This document shows, in pieces, positions 35,134 through 45,242 of a stretch of 64,000 nt of DNA. The notes beneath the pieces are model-generated. The model made no database searches. It saw nothing but the letters and a program-made list of their open reading frames with translations, and was not told the DNA's origin. Position 1 is the first letter of the stretch, and every line of letters begins with the position of its first letter. Made by a program: the position numbers and the translations under genes. The stretch covers positions 1 to 64,000 of the forward strand of contig CAMAXW010000006.1 of the NCBI GenBank assembly GCA_945862315.1. Reading direction: 5' to 3'. Source of the DNA: Klebsiella pneumoniae. Its GTDB lineage: Bacteria > Pseudomonadota > Gammaproteobacteria > Ga0077536.

Positions 35134-35949
35134 ATGCACGAGCAACGCCCGGTCTGTTTGATCACTGGTGGCGCCAGCGGCATTGGCGCCGCGTGTGCCA
35201 GCGCGTTTGTCGCCGCCGGTTATACGGTGGTCATTGGCGACATCCAGCACGATAAAAGCCGCGCCGTGGCCGCAGCACTAGGCGCACACGCCAGCGCGTG
35301 CGAGCTGAACGTCGCCGTAGAAGCGGACTTCGAGAACGCTGTCACGGCACTCATGGCAACCCACGGACGGCTGGACTGTCTGGTGAACAATGCCGCGATT
35401 GTGGGCGCCTTGGGACCCATCGCCGAAATCCCGCTAGCAGAATTTGAATACGCCCAGTCCATTATTTTTCGCAGCGTGTTCCTCGGCATGAAACACGCCG
35501 CGCGCGCCATGCAGGGACAAGGCAGTGGCAGCATCGTCAACATCGCCAGCGCTGCCGGTTTAGTTGCCGGTTATGGCCCGCACTTGTATAGCGCCTGTAA
35601 AGCGGCGGTCGTGCAACTCACGCAATCGGTGGCATTAGAACTCATCGAGCAAGGCATTCGCGTCAACGCGGTGTGTCCGGGCAATGTCGAAACACCCATC
35701 CACACGGGCGTCACCGACGAGCGCTGGCTACGCCGGATGGATAAAATTCGCATCGATCGAGCGGACGATCAGCCCCTAGGTAGAATGGCGCTGCCCGCTG
35801 AAATAGCCGACGCCGTGGTGTGGTTGGCGAGCGCGCAATCTTCTTATGTGACAGGTCATGCACTGGTGATCGACGGCGGTCTGCTGGCTGGCCCGCCGTG
35901 GCGTAAACAGCCCGATTACTACCGCGAATTCCGTCCTGCGCGTCGGTAG
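35134..35949 (+). CDS. Short-chain dehydrogenase/reductase
   Basis: A 271-residue classical SDR. NAD(P)-binding [12 protein letters not shown], the NNAA motif (LVNNAAIVG), catalytic Ser in IVNIASAAG, Tyr and Lys in YSACKAAV, and the C-terminal [18 protein letters not shown] are all present. The acidic residue after the second strand (VIGDIQ) suggests NAD preference. GGAGG upstream supports ATG 35134. The substrate is unknown. Confidence 0.88.
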   Translation: MHEQRPVCLITGGASGIGAACASAFVAAGYTVVIGDIQHDKSRAVAAALGAHASACELNVAVEADFENAVTALMATHGRLDCLVNNAAIVGALGPIAEIPLAEFEYAQSIIFRSVFLGMKHAARAMQGQGSGSIVNIASAAGLVAGYGPHLYSACKAAVVQLTQSVALELIEQGIRVNAVCPGNVETPIHTGVTDERWLRRMDKIRIDRADDQPLGRMALPAEIADAVVWLASAQSSYVTGHALVIDGGLLAGPPWRKQPDYYREFRPARR

Positions 35950-35961
35950 ACGGGTGCGGAT

Positions 35962-36642
35962 TTAAGGCAACCAGAGCTCAAAACACCCGCCGGGTTGATT
36001 GCTCAGCACAATGCGTCCACTACGGCCACGGTGGACGTGCATTTCGGCCACCCGACGGGCGAAAAACAAGCCCAAGCCGGTGGAACGGTGGCTGTGTTCG
36101 TAGCTCTCGGTGGCGTCAGCCACACTGGCCAACATGCGTGAACCATAACCTTCACCGTCATCCAACACACTAAACACCGTGTAGCCTTCTTGCAGACGAC
36201 AGGCCAGCGTGACGTGTGACCGGGCGTAGGTAAAAGTATTGTTAATCGCCGCATTGAGCACGCCAGCCACCAAGCCGCGGTCAAAATAACCCTCGGCAAC
36301 TGGGCATTCGCTCGCTTCCAGCTCAATGCCCCGGTGGGCCAACAGCGTCGCGTTGTAGGCCACGAGTTCGCTTAGAAGATCTTCGCATTCCACCACCATC
36401 GGCTGGACCAACGGGCGACCACGTTCTAGTTTAAACAATCCCAAAAGGCTCATTAAGTCGGCATTGGCGCGCCGCGCCTCGTGTTGAAGCACGAGCAACG
36501 CACGCTGCGCGGCCGGCGACATAGTCTCCCCGTCGGTGAGGCTTTCCGCCGAGTTGAGCACCAGCGCGAGCGAATTTTTGACGTCATGCACGGCGTTCGC
36601 CACGAGATCAGCGAACACCGCGTCGCCAGCAGGCGTCGCCAT
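35962..36642 (-). CDS. Small soluble histidine kinase
   Basis: A 226-residue histidine kinase core without sensor or membrane segments. The H box is NAVHDVKNSLALVLNSAESL (His19), the N box NAAINNTFTYA, G1 DDGEGYG and G2 TGLGLFFARR. Its start overlaps the upstream response regulator stop as TAATG, so the two are coupled and probably partners. Input may come from the TPR domain of the regulator or another protein. Confidence 0.85.
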   Translation of the reverse strand: MATPAGDAVFADLVANAVHDVKNSLALVLNSAESLTDGETMSPAAQRALLVLQHEARRANADLMSLLGLFKLERGRPLVQPMVVECEDLLSELVAYNATLLAHRGIELEASECPVAEGYFDRGLVAGVLNAAINNTFTYARSHVTLACRLQEGYTVFSVLDDGEGYGSRMLASVADATESYEHSHRSTGLGLFFARRVAEMHVHRGRSGRIVLSNQPGGCFELWLP

Positions 36643-38303
36643 TAACCCGCCGCCTGACGAGCCGCCGCAGCGACCAGCGTCTGGAGACGAATTTTGAGCT
36701 GCTGAACTTTCTCGGATTTCGGCGCCAGACGCTCAGCCCGGGCCAAGTGCTCGCGGGCTTGGTAGCGCGACTGATTGGACAGTCCCTCGGCCTGCATCTG
36801 CAACAGCAACGCCTGCAATACGTTCAGGGTAACGGTGAGATTATTGGGCAGTTCTTCAGCAGCTTTTTGCAACTGCGCGACCGCTTCTTTGTAACGTCCA
36901 GCCTTCGCCAGCAGCACGCCTTCATTGTTAATCTTGACGATTGCCTGTTGGGCTTGCTCGATGAGCGCCGAGCCAGCGGCATCCATACCGATGCCGCTAA
37001 ACATCACCTGGACAGATTCCAGGACGTCCGTGCGGTCGTGGTTTTCGCGCACCAGTTTGTCCACCATGCCGCGCGCCTGGTCGTCCAATCCGGTGGCAAA
37101 ACACGCCTTCACCAAGGCCAAGGTAGCCTCGGCCTTACCCGGGGCGGGGTCGTCCCGATAGCCCTCGAGCGCGCGCTCTGCGGCCGCGAGTGCTTCTGCA
37201 CCACGGCCAGCCGTCACCAGTAGCGAGGCTTCCATACTGCTCAGTTGCCAGTGCGGACCCCGCGTGCCGCGTTTGCGTGAAGCCCGTTTGAGCAACTCAC
37301 CCATCGTGCGCAGCGCCTGCTCGTTACCCTTGGTTTCTACCATCGCCGCCACCAAACCGGTGGCGTCGTCAGGGCGGGCGAAACAAGAGTCTTCGCCCAT
37401 CGTCAGCGCGCGCCCATAGGCACGCTCGGCCGCGGCGAAATCCTGATTCGCGGCGGCCATATCGCCCAGCGCTTGCTGGCGTCTGACGGACCGCGAAGAA
37501 ACTGCCAAGGCCTGCGCCAAAATGCGCTGTGCGTCCTTGCTTTGACCTTGTTCGCGTTCGATTTGCGCCAGGAAATCGTAGGCTTCCATCACCGTGGGGT
37601 TTTGTTCAATAATTTTTTGAAAAGTAATGCGCGCTTGGCGGGTATCACCGAGCTCATGTTGGGCACGACCGAGCGCGAGCAACATCCACGGCTGGTCGTA
37701 TTCCGCGCCACCTTGCTGCCGCTCCGCCAGCAAGCCCGCACAGAACTCAGCAGCGGCGTCAAAATCACCGTTGCGCAGGAGGGCTTCAGATTTTAACCGC
37801 AGCAACTCGCCGCGCAGGGCGGGGTAGCGTTGAGCTTGCATCTCTGCCAGCCCCACAGCCTCCGTAAATTTCCCGTTGCGCAAGGCTGTCTCGACGTCTT
37901 TGACGATCATTTTTCGCCCAACGGCACGCTCCAAGCGCGCCTGCAGCACCGCCTTATTGATGGGCTTAACGAGATAGCCATCGGGGTTGTTCTCCACCAC
38001 CCCCATCACCATACCCATCGATTGCTCGGCAGTGATCATCACCCACGCCGCGTGCGGCAACAGCACACCCCGCCCGCGGGCTTCTTCGAACACCTGCTGG
38101 CCATCGCGGGAATCGCCCAAATTGTAGTCGCACAGCACAATGTCGATGGGGTGGTTCTTGAGCACCTCCAGCGCTTCTTCGGCATTTTTGGCGTCCCAAA
38201 ACTGCTTAGCCTGGAGCGCTTCCAGCATGGAGCGCAGGGTGATACGCATCTCGCGGAGGTCATCCACAATGAGAAAGCGGAAGTCTTTCAGATTCAAAGC
38301 CAT
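36642..38303 (-). CDS. Response regulator with TPR domain
   Basis: A 553-residue protein. Residues 1-125 are a receiver: VDDLREMR, the phosphoacceptor Asp59 in IVLCDYNLGDSRDG, and YLVKPINK with the conserved lysine. The remaining ~420 residues are helical TPR-like repeats (such as KIIEQNPTVMEAYDFLAQIEREQGQ). No DNA-binding output domain is seen, so output is probably by protein contact. ATG 38303 was preferred to 38312. Coupled to the downstream kinase gene. Confidence 0.88.
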   Translation of the reverse strand: MALNLKDFRFLIVDDLREMRITLRSMLEALQAKQFWDAKNAEEALEVLKNHPIDIVLCDYNLGDSRDGQQVFEEARGRGVLLPHAAWVMITAEQSMGMVMGVVENNPDGYLVKPINKAVLQARLERAVGRKMIVKDVETALRNGKFTEAVGLAEMQAQRYPALRGELLRLKSEALLRNGDFDAAAEFCAGLLAERQQGGAEYDQPWMLLALGRAQHELGDTRQARITFQKIIEQNPTVMEAYDFLAQIEREQGQSKDAQRILAQALAVSSRSVRRQQALGDMAAANQDFAAAERAYGRALTMGEDSCFARPDDATGLVAAMVETKGNEQALRTMGELLKRASRKRGTRGPHWQLSSMEASLLVTAGRGAEALAAAERALEGYRDDPAPGKAEATLALVKACFATGLDDQARGMVDKLVRENHDRTDVLESVQVMFSGIGMDAAGSALIEQAQQAIVKINNEGVLLAKAGRYKEAVAQLQKAAEELPNNLTVTLNVLQALLLQMQAEGLSNQSRYQAREHLARAERLAPKSEKVQQLKIRLQTLVAAAARQAAG

Positions 38304-38373
38304 GATGAGCAACGGTTACCGTGGTGGGAGTGCACTTCTTAGCGGCTCGAAGGAGCGCCTGCTTGAGGGTTTG

Positions 38374-39540
38374 CTAGCACGATGCGATGGCGCCATCGGT
38401 TTCCAGAAACAGCAGTTGCAGGTCGTTTAGGAAACGATAACCCAGCGCGGTGGGCGCCACGCCGAGCGCGGTTTGCGCCAACCAACCACGGGCGATGGCC
38501 ACCGCCACTGGGTCGGCGATGGTGCGCCACGCCAAGCCCGTGCGTTGGGTAAACAGTGCCGACGAAAAACCTGCCCGCAAGCGGAGCGCGTTGAGCATAA
38601 ATTCCATGACCAAATCGCCCACGGGGACCGCCACGGAAGTGCCCTCACTCGCAGCCTTCAGATAGGCCTGCGGATGCCGTCGTTTGAGGGTGCGCACGAT
38701 GCCCCCCGCGTGGGTTAACTTGCCATGTGCCCCGGCGCCAATGCCCAGATAATCGCCGAACGTCCAATAATTAAGGTTGTGGCGCGACTCGCAGCCCGCA
38801 CGGGCATAGGCCGAAACCTCGTAGCGAGTAAATCCTGCCGCCGCCAGCAGCGCGCTGCCCGCGTCGAAATCATCAGCGATGACATCCTCATTAGGCAGCA
38901 CGGGGGGCCGTTGTGCGAAGGCCGTACCGGCTTCAATGGTCAGTTGGTACCACGACAGATGGGTCGGCCCAAAAGCCAGCGCCCCCCGGAGATCTTCAAG
39001 CGCATCACCGGGGGCATCGCCAGGCAAGCCATGCATGAGATCCAGATTGAAATTATCAAAGCCGACGGCGCGCGCGGTGGCCACCGCCCGCGTGACATCG
39101 TCTGGTCCGTGGATACGGCCCAGCGCCTGCAGTTGCGCTGCGCGCAGACTCTGTACGCCAATCGAGAGCCGATTAACCCCCGCGGCCCGATAGCCCGCAA
39201 AATTGGCGGCATCCACCGTGCCGGGGTTGGCTTCCAGCGTCACTTCCGCGTGCGCGGGCAAGGCCACGCGTGCGCGCACGCCGTCCATTAGGCGTCCGAT
39301 AGCCGCCCCCGAAAACAAGCTGGGCGTGCCCCCGCCAATAAAAACCGAGCTTAACGGGCGTTCCTCAAGAGTGGCCAAATCGGCGGTTAAATCGCGCAAT
39401 AAAGCCGCCACGTAGGCGTCTTCCGGCAACCCGTCCGGCGCGGTGTGTGAATTAAAATCACAGTAGGGGCATTTGCGCACACACCAAGGCAAGTGGATGT
39501 ATAAGGCCAGCGGCACCTCAGAGGGGGTCAATTCACTCAC
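38374..39540 (-). CDS. hemW: HemW, radical-SAM heme chaperone
   Basis: A 388-residue radical SAM protein of the HemW/HemN-like family. The 4Fe-4S motif is WCVRKCPYCDFNSH (Cys20, Cys24, Cys27), followed by GGGTPSLF for SAM binding and LEANPGTVD. HemW binds heme and delivers it to apoproteins; it lacks the extra cysteine used by true HemN. The start overlaps rdgB by ATGA, the usual gene order. Confidence 0.9.
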   Translation of the reverse strand: MSELTPSEVPLALYIHLPWCVRKCPYCDFNSHTAPDGLPEDAYVAALLRDLTADLATLEERPLSSVFIGGGTPSLFSGAAIGRLMDGVRARVALPAHAEVTLEANPGTVDAANFAGYRAAGVNRLSIGVQSLRAAQLQALGRIHGPDDVTRAVATARAVGFDNFNLDLMHGLPGDAPGDALEDLRGALAFGPTHLSWYQLTIEAGTAFAQRPPVLPNEDVIADDFDAGSALLAAAGFTRYEVSAYARAGCESRHNLNYWTFGDYLGIGAGAHGKLTHAGGIVRTLKRRHPQAYLKAASEGTSVAVPVGDLVMEFMLNALRLRAGFSSALFTQRTGLAWRTIADPVAVAIARGWLAQTALGVAPTALGYRFLNDLQLLFLETDGAIASC

Positions 39541-40133
39541 CCGCAGGCCGGCAACTTGGCGACCAACGCGCGCAGCGCCTTACCGCGATGGCTCACACGA
39601 TGTTTGCGTGACGGGCTTAGCCGCGCGGCGGTACAACGCGCGGTGGGCACCCAAAAAATGGGGTCATACCCGAAACCGCCGTCCCCCTCCGGGGCCAGCG
39701 TGAGCACACCTTCCCAGCAGCCTTCTGCAATCACGGGGCAGGGGTCAGCGGCATAGCGCAGGTATACCAGCACACACACATAACGACAGGTCCGTGCGGC
39801 GGGTGGCACCTCGGCCATCGCCGCCAGCAACGCCACCAGATTTTGTTCGTCGCTCGCACCCACCCCGGCATAGCGCGCGGAGTAAATACCCGGCGCACCA
39901 TCCAACGCATCGCACACCAAGCCGGAATCATCCGCCACCGCCGGCAACCCCGTGTGGTGGGCGGCGTGGCGGGCTTTGAGCAAGGCGTTCTCGACAAAGC
40001 TCAGACCGGTTTCGGCCACCGTCGGCACCCCAAACGCTGCTTGGCTGTGCACCTCATAGGGGCTGTGGGCTAACAGTTGGGCAAATTCGCGCAGCTTGCC
40101 TGGATTGCCACTCGCCAAGACGAGGGGAGTCAT
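39537..40133 (-). CDS. rdgB: XTP/dITP pyrophosphatase RdgB
   Basis: A 198-residue HAM1/RdgB protein. The N-terminal LASGNPGKLREFAQLL, the VADDSGLVCDALDGAPGIYSARYAG motif, FGYDPIFWVP and SHRGKALRAL are conserved. It hydrolyses non-canonical purine triphosphates. The downstream hemW overlaps by ATGA and rph lies nine bases upstream. Confidence 0.93.
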   Translation of the reverse strand: MTPLVLASGNPGKLREFAQLLAHSPYEVHSQAAFGVPTVAETGLSFVENALLKARHAAHHTGLPAVADDSGLVCDALDGAPGIYSARYAGVGASDEQNLVALLAAMAEVPPAARTCRYVCVLVYLRYAADPCPVIAEGCWEGVLTLAPEGDGGFGYDPIFWVPTARCTAARLSPSRKHRVSHRGKALRALVAKLPACG

Positions 40134-40142
40134 GGCAGGTGC

Positions 40143-40868
40143 TCAGTTTTCGGCCAAACAGGCTTCCTGCGCGGCCAGTAGGTCGCGGATGCCCTTATTG
40201 GCCAAGTCGAGCATGGCGTTGAGTTCGTCGCGACGAAAAGCATGGCCTTCTGCCGTGCCTTGAATCTCGACGAAGTGACCCGCGTTGTTCATCACCACGT
40301 TGAGATCGGTCTCGGCCGCAGAATCTTCTGCGTAGTCCAGATCCAGCACCGGCACGCCTTGGCTAATCCCGACGGACACCGCAGCGATCGCACCATGGAT
40401 AGGATTTTTGTTAATGACACGCTGTTTGATGAGATGACGGATGGCGTCGACCAGCGCCACATAGCCACCGGTAATCGCCGCGGTGCGCGTGCCGCCATCC
40501 GCTTGCAACACATCGCAATCGATGAGAATAGCGCGCTCGCCTAGGGCGTAGGGGTCGATGACCGCACGCAGCGAGCGGCCAATCAGGCGTTGAATCTCCA
40601 GCGTCCGCCCACCCTGTTTACCCTGCGCGGCTTCGCGGCGTGAACGGGTATGCGTGGCGCGCGGCAACATGCCGTATTCGGCGGTGATCCAGCCCATGCC
40701 TTTGCCTTTCATCCAGGCCGGAGGGCGGTCTTCAACGCTCGCCGTGCACAGCACCCGGGTTTGACCAAACTCCACCAAGACCGAACCTTCGGCGTGCTGG
40801 GTGTAGCCGCGGGTGAAACGCACCACGCGTAATTCGTCGGGAGCGCGGCCGCTGGGTCGGTTGGGCAT
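40143..40868 (-). CDS. rph: Ribonuclease PH
   Basis: A 241-residue phosphorolytic 3'-exoribonuclease that trims tRNA ends. [21 protein letters not shown] gives the normal N-terminus at ATG 40868, so the longer frame to 40898 is not used. Other motifs: [59 protein letters not shown] and [18 protein letters not shown]. Divergent from yicC. Confidence 0.93.
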   Translation of the reverse strand: MPNRPSGRAPDELRVVRFTRGYTQHAEGSVLVEFGQTRVLCTASVEDRPPAWMKGKGMGWITAEYGMLPRATHTRSRREAAQGKQGGRTLEIQRLIGRSLRAVIDPYALGERAILIDCDVLQADGGTRTAAITGGYVALVDAIRHLIKQRVINKNPIHGAIAAVSVGISQGVPVLDLDYAEDSAAETDLNVVMNNAGHFVEIQGTAEGHAFRRDELNAMLDLANKGIRDLLAAQEACLAEN

Positions 40869-40980
40869 CGAAAACATCCACACTGGAGAAGGACCCACAG
40901 TATAGCCGCCGTGCGTGGCGCGGACCGGTTCTGGTCGTTAAGATTAACGGCCAATATTGATGACCCTACAGGAGCTTCCC

Positions 40981-41847
40981 ATGGCGCGCAGCATGACGGC
41001 CTTCGCCCGTCTCGAAACAACCGGTACCTGGGGTCGTGCCATCTGGGAGCTACGCTCAGTCAATCACCGCTTTCTCGAAGTGGGGCTGCGACTACCCGAA
41101 GAGCTGCGCTTACTCGACAGCGAAGTTCGCGCGCGGATTGCGGCGCGCTGCACGCGCGGCAAGGTGGACTGCTCGTTGCGCGTCGAAGCCACCGCACGCC
41201 ATGCGGTAGAACTGCGCGTCAACACGGAACTCGCCCGCCAAGTGATCACGGCGGCAGCGGCGGTGGCCGCGCTGATGACCAACGCTGCTCCCATCAATCC
41301 GCTCGACGTCCTGCGTTGGCCCCACGTGCTGGAAGCCCCGGAGGTCAACTTCGATGAACTAGGGGCTACTTTGCTCGGTCTGCTCGACCAAGCACTCGCT
41401 GAGTTTGTCGACAACCGTGACCGCGAAGGCGCGAAACTGCAGGAACTGGTGCTGGCCCGCTGCGCCGAGATGCACGAAATTACCCGCACGATGCGGCGTC
41501 GGGTGCCGGAAATTATCGAGGTACTACGCAGCCGCCACGCGGCAAAAATCCAAGATCTCGCGGGCAGACTGGACCCGGCACGGGTAGAGCAAGAGTGCGC
41601 GCTGCTCATCCAACGGCTGGATGTCGCCGAAGAGGTCGACCGTCTGGAAACCCATCTACAGGAAGTTGAGCGGGTGATGCAGCGCGATCAGGTCGTGGGT
41701 CGCCGACTAGACTTCCTCATGCAGGAACTCAACCGCGAAGCCAACACCTTGGGCTCGAAATCGGCGCATATCGATAGTTCCAGCGCAGCGGTGGATCTCA
41801 AAGTACTCATTGAGCAGGTCCGCGAACAAATCCAGAATCTAGAATGA
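40981..41847 (+). CDS. yicC: YicC-family endoribonuclease
   Basis: A 288-residue YicC-family protein: MARSMTAFARLET at the start, WELRSVNHRFLEVGLRLPEEL, and the conserved end DFLMQELNREANTLGSKSAH..DLKVLIEQVREQIQNLE. GGAG lies upstream of ATG 40981. YicC proteins are ribonucleases acting on small RNAs or mRNA. Its stop overlaps gmk by ATGA, the usual order. Confidence 0.92.
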   Translation: MARSMTAFARLETTGTWGRAIWELRSVNHRFLEVGLRLPEELRLLDSEVRARIAARCTRGKVDCSLRVEATARHAVELRVNTELARQVITAAAAVAALMTNAAPINPLDVLRWPHVLEAPEVNFDELGATLLGLLDQALAEFVDNRDREGAKLQELVLARCAEMHEITRTMRRRVPEIIEVLRSRHAAKIQDLAGRLDPARVEQECALLIQRLDVAEEVDRLETHLQEVERVMQRDQVVGRRLDFLMQELNREANTLGSKSAHIDSSSAAVDLKVLIEQVREQIQNLE

Positions 41848-42428
41848 AACGGCCTGCCACAAACGGACAATTAATCATTGTCTCGGCCCCCTCGGGCGCC
41901 GGCAAAACCAGCTTGATCAAAAGCCTGCTGGACAAAACGCCGGGGCTTACGCTCTCGGTGTCGCACACCACACGACCCCGACGGCCCGGTGAAATCGCGG
42001 GCGAACATTATTTTTTTATTGACTCGGCCACGTTTGCGCAAATGGTCGCGGCCGGTGAATTTCTAGAACACGCGGTCGTCTTTGGCAATTGCTATGGCAC
42101 GGCGCGGGCCAGCGTTTTCAACACGCTGGCGGCAGGTTTCGATGTCATTTTAGAACTGGATTGGCAGGGCGCCCGCCGTATTCGCGAGCTATTTCCAGCC
42201 ACCATCAGCGTGTTTATTGTGCCGCCATCCACCGCGGTCTTGCGCGAGCGACTGGAGGGACGGCAACAGGACGATGCGGCGATTATCGAGCGGCGAATGG
42301 CGGCGGCAGCCGATGAAATGGCCCATCAGAGCGAGTACGACTACGTGGTGCTCAACGATTCCTTTGACCACGCACTGGCCGATCTCAGCGCCATTATGCG
42401 GGCCGCCCGGCTGCGGGTGCGGCACTAA
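41844..42428 (+). CDS. gmk: Guanylate kinase
   Basis: A 194-residue guanylate kinase. P-loop SAPSGAGKTSLIKSLL, GMP-binding SHTTRPRRPGEIAGEHYFF, and LELDWQGARRIRELFP are complete. It makes GDP from GMP. The start overlaps yicC (ATGA). The omega-subunit gene follows after 89 bases. Confidence 0.95.
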   Translation: MKRPATNGQLIIVSAPSGAGKTSLIKSLLDKTPGLTLSVSHTTRPRRPGEIAGEHYFFIDSATFAQMVAAGEFLEHAVVFGNCYGTARASVFNTLAAGFDVILELDWQGARRIRELFPATISVFIVPPSTAVLRERLEGRQQDDAAIIERRMAAAADEMAHQSEYDYVVLNDSFDHALADLSAIMRAARLRVRH

Positions 42429-42517
42429 CGCCACGCCCAAAACCTCGGCGATAGTATCGAATTGAACCCTCTGCTATCCTCCGCCCTTGAATTTCCAATG
42501 ATTTTAGCGAGAAAACG

Positions 42518-42802
42518 ATGGCCCGAATTACCATAGAAGACTGCCTCCCGTTCGTCGACAACCGCTTTGACCTCGTCATCACAGCCAGCCGCCGTGCCCG
42601 TCAGGTCGCGCGTGGTGCGCAAGCGCTCGTGCCCGAAGAAGGCGACAAACCCACCGTTATCGCCCTGCGCGAAATCGCCGCCGGCTTGATGAGCCATCAT
42701 ATTCTGGATGACATCGAAGCCAAACGGCGCGCCGCCGAAGAATATGAACTCGCCGAGGCGGCCTATCTGGCGCAGGATTCCGCGCCGCCCGACTACCCCT
42801 GA
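42518..42802 (+). CDS. rpoZ: RNA polymerase omega subunit
   Basis: A 94-residue omega subunit: [51 protein letters not shown]. It assists RNA polymerase assembly and forms part of a ppGpp-binding site. The position between gmk and spoT is conserved. Confidence 0.95.
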   Translation: MARITIEDCLPFVDNRFDLVITASRRARQVARGAQALVPEEGDKPTVIALREIAAGLMSHHILDDIEAKRRAAEEYELAEAAYLAQDSAPPDYP

Positions 42803-42819
42803 AGCCGTTGCGCGCGTGA

Positions 42820-42834
42820 CGCCCGCAACGGGCG
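42820..42834 (+). other. GC hairpin between rpoZ and spoT
   Basis: CGCCCG-CAA-CGGGCG forms a perfect 6-bp stem with a three-base loop, 18 bases after the rpoZ stop. No T-run follows. It may attenuate transcription or stabilise the rpoZ mRNA end. Confidence 0.4.
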
Positions 42835-42901
42835 CCCAGCCCTCCTACCGCGCGCTTTTCCTCTGCAACAACATTGCGCCGCCCATTGAGGGGCGCAGTG
42901 C

Positions 42902-45067
42902 TTGAACGCTCAACCAGAAATTCTCCAGGTCGACGACCTGTGCGGGCGCATCAGCGCCTATCTCCTGCCAGACCAAGTGGCACAGGTGCGCCGCGCCTAC
43001 GAATTTGGCGAACTTGCCCACGCGGGGCAACTGCGCCAGTCGGGAGAACCCTATATTCAGCATCCGTTGGCGGTCGCGCTCATTCTCGCCGACATGCACA
43101 TGGATCACGAAACGCTGGTCGCCGCGATACTCCACGACGTCATCGAAGACACGGCTATCGATCGTGATCGAGTCTCAGCGGAATTTGGCGGAGAAGTAGC
43201 GACCATCGTCGTGGGGCTCTCCAAGCTCACGCAGATCGAGTTCGAGTCACACGCAGAAACCCAAGCGCGCAACTTTCAGCGCATGTTGATGGCGATGGCG
43301 GATGACATCCGTGTGATCCTCGTCAAGCTCGCCGATCGCCTGCACAACATGCGCACCTTAGCGGCGCTAGCCCCCGAGAAGCGCCGCCGCATCGCCCGCG
43401 AAACCCTCGAAATCTACGCCCCCATTGCACAGCGCCTCGGCATCAACAGCATTCGGCTGGAGTTGGAAGAACTAGGCTTCTCCGTGCTGTATCCCTTGCG
43501 CTACCGAGTGATTCGCCAGGAAATGCTCCGCGTGCGCGGCAACCGCAAGGAGGTGGTAGATAAAATCAAAGACCGCATCAAGCGGCATCTGCGGCAGGAG
43601 CGACTGGTGGCTCACGTCTTGGGCCGCGAAAAGCATTTGTTCAGCATCTATCAAAAAATGCGGGAAAAGCAGCTCGATTTTTCCGGGGTAAACGACGTCT
43701 ACGCCTTTCGAGTCCTGGTTGACTCGGTCGACACCTGTTACCGCGCGCTGGGTATTTTGCACAGCCTGTACAAGCCCGTGCCCGGCAAGTTCAAAGACTA
43801 CATCGCCATCCCTAAAGGCAATGGCTATCAGTCGCTGCACACCGTGCTGTTTGGACCTTTTGGCGTGCCCATCGAAGTGCAGATCCGTACCAACGAAATG
43901 GAGCAGGTGGCCGAGGCTGGGATCGCCGCACACTGGCTCTATAAAACCGGCGATGGGGCGGCGAAAAGCGCTAATAAACGTGCCCGCGAATGGTTGCGCG
44001 GCATTCTGGAAATGCAGCAACAGGCGGGCAATTCGCAGGAATTTCTCGAGCACGTCAAAATTGACCTGTTCCCCGACGAGGTCTACGTGTTTACGCCCAA
44101 GGGTTCGATCATGGCGCTGGCACGTGGCGCGACGGCGGTCGATTTCGCCTACGCGATCCACAGTGACCTCGGCAATACCTGCGTGGCGTGCCGTATCAAT
44201 CGTCAGCTGGCGCCGTTGCGGACCCCGCTCGCTACCGGTCAAACGGTCGAAATTGTGACCGCGCCGGGCGCGCGCCCCAACCCCTCGTGGCTGACCTTTG
44301 TCGTGACCGGCAAAGCGCGCGCCACCATTCGGCACTATCTTAAAAATCTGCAGACCGACGAAGCCCAGGCGCTGGGTCGTCGCATGCTGGAGCGAGAGCT
44401 CGATTCGGCCGGCCTGAGTTTAGCCAGACTGCCGGCTGACCTGCTGGCGAACGTGTTGACCAGCCTCAAGCTGGAGAGTGTCGAGCGCTTGTTTATGGAA
44501 ATTGGCTTGGGCAATCGCCCCGCCCCGCTGGTACTGCGGCTATTCCAGCCCGAGCCACCGTCCGCAGACTCCGAAACTGGGAAACGGCAACAGCGCCGCC
44601 GGGGCAGCAGTGAGGGGCCGCGCAGCCCGCTCGCCATCAGCGGTACGGAAGGCATGGTAGTGAGCTTTCCTAAATGCTGTTACCCGCTGCCGGGCGATTC
44701 CATTATCGGCTTCCTCACTGCGGGTCGCGGCATCGTGGTTCATCAACAACAATGCGCGAACGTGGCCGAATACCGCAGCGCGCCGGAAAAATGGATCGAC
44801 GTCCAGTGGGCGCCCAGTATCGATCGGGAGTTCAGCGCGGAACTCTCGCTGGATGTCGTCAACCGACGCGGCACCCTGGCTACCATTGCGACAGCGTTGG
44901 CCGATGCCAACGCCAACATTGAAGACGTGTCGTTCTCCGAACGAAACGAGCGCAATACCAACATCCGCTTCGTCATTGCCGTGCGCGACCGCAAACATCT
45001 CGCGGACGTCATTCGGCTAGTGCGTCGCGTGAAACCGGTGGTGCGCGTCACCCGCAAGCGGGCCTGA
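42902..45067 (+). CDS. spoT: Bifunctional (p)ppGpp synthetase/hydrolase SpoT
   Basis: A 721-residue RSH protein. The HD hydrolase contains AAILHDVIEDT (His78, Asp79). The synthetase domain has GNGYQSLHTVLFGPFG, the TGS domain VYVFTPKGSIMALARGATAVDFAYAIHSD, and the C-terminal ACT domain ELSLDVVNRRGTLATIATALAD. With both domains intact it can make and degrade (p)ppGpp. TTG 42902 is used, with GAGGGG eight bases upstream. Follows rpoZ. Confidence 0.94.
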   Translation: MNAQPEILQVDDLCGRISAYLLPDQVAQVRRAYEFGELAHAGQLRQSGEPYIQHPLAVALILADMHMDHETLVAAILHDVIEDTAIDRDRVSAEFGGEVATIVVGLSKLTQIEFESHAETQARNFQRMLMAMADDIRVILVKLADRLHNMRTLAALAPEKRRRIARETLEIYAPIAQRLGINSIRLELEELGFSVLYPLRYRVIRQEMLRVRGNRKEVVDKIKDRIKRHLRQERLVAHVLGREKHLFSIYQKMREKQLDFSGVNDVYAFRVLVDSVDTCYRALGILHSLYKPVPGKFKDYIAIPKGNGYQSLHTVLFGPFGVPIEVQIRTNEMEQVAEAGIAAHWLYKTGDGAAKSANKRAREWLRGILEMQQQAGNSQEFLEHVKIDLFPDEVYVFTPKGSIMALARGATAVDFAYAIHSDLGNTCVACRINRQLAPLRTPLATGQTVEIVTAPGARPNPSWLTFVVTGKARATIRHYLKNLQTDEAQALGRRMLERELDSAGLSLARLPADLLANVLTSLKLESVERLFMEIGLGNRPAPLVLRLFQPEPPSADSETGKRQQRRRGSSEGPRSPLAISGTEGMVVSFPKCCYPLPGDSIIGFLTAGRGIVVHQQQCANVAEYRSAPEKWIDVQWAPSIDREFSAELSLDVVNRRGTLATIATALADANANIEDVSFSERNERNTNIRFVIAVRDRKHLADVIRLVRRVKPVVRVTRKRA

Positions 45068-45092
45068 CAGAGGCCCCACCACCCACTCGCCA

Positions 45093-45123
45093 GACGCAGC
45101 GTCTAGGGGGTCCGTTGACCCCC
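45093..45123 (+). terminator. Two hairpins after spoT
   Basis: GACGC-A-GCGTC (45093-45103) is followed by GGGGGTC-CGTT-GACCCCC (45106-45123), a perfect 7-bp stem with a four-base loop. There is no T-run, so the structure may mark an mRNA end or pause without being an intrinsic terminator. Confidence 0.35.
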
Positions 45124-45242
45124 GCCGTGATGCCTCGCCATGCATGGGCCTCCGCTCGGGCTTGCGGATGTAAAACGCGCGCCAACCGGCTAGCATCAGG
45201 CGATAAACTGCAATGAACTGCCGCGCAACCGGGAGGACCCCT

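Noticed and set aside
43472-44335. 287-codon minus-strand frame within spoT
   Set aside because: Lies entirely inside the strongly supported spoT gene on the other strand.
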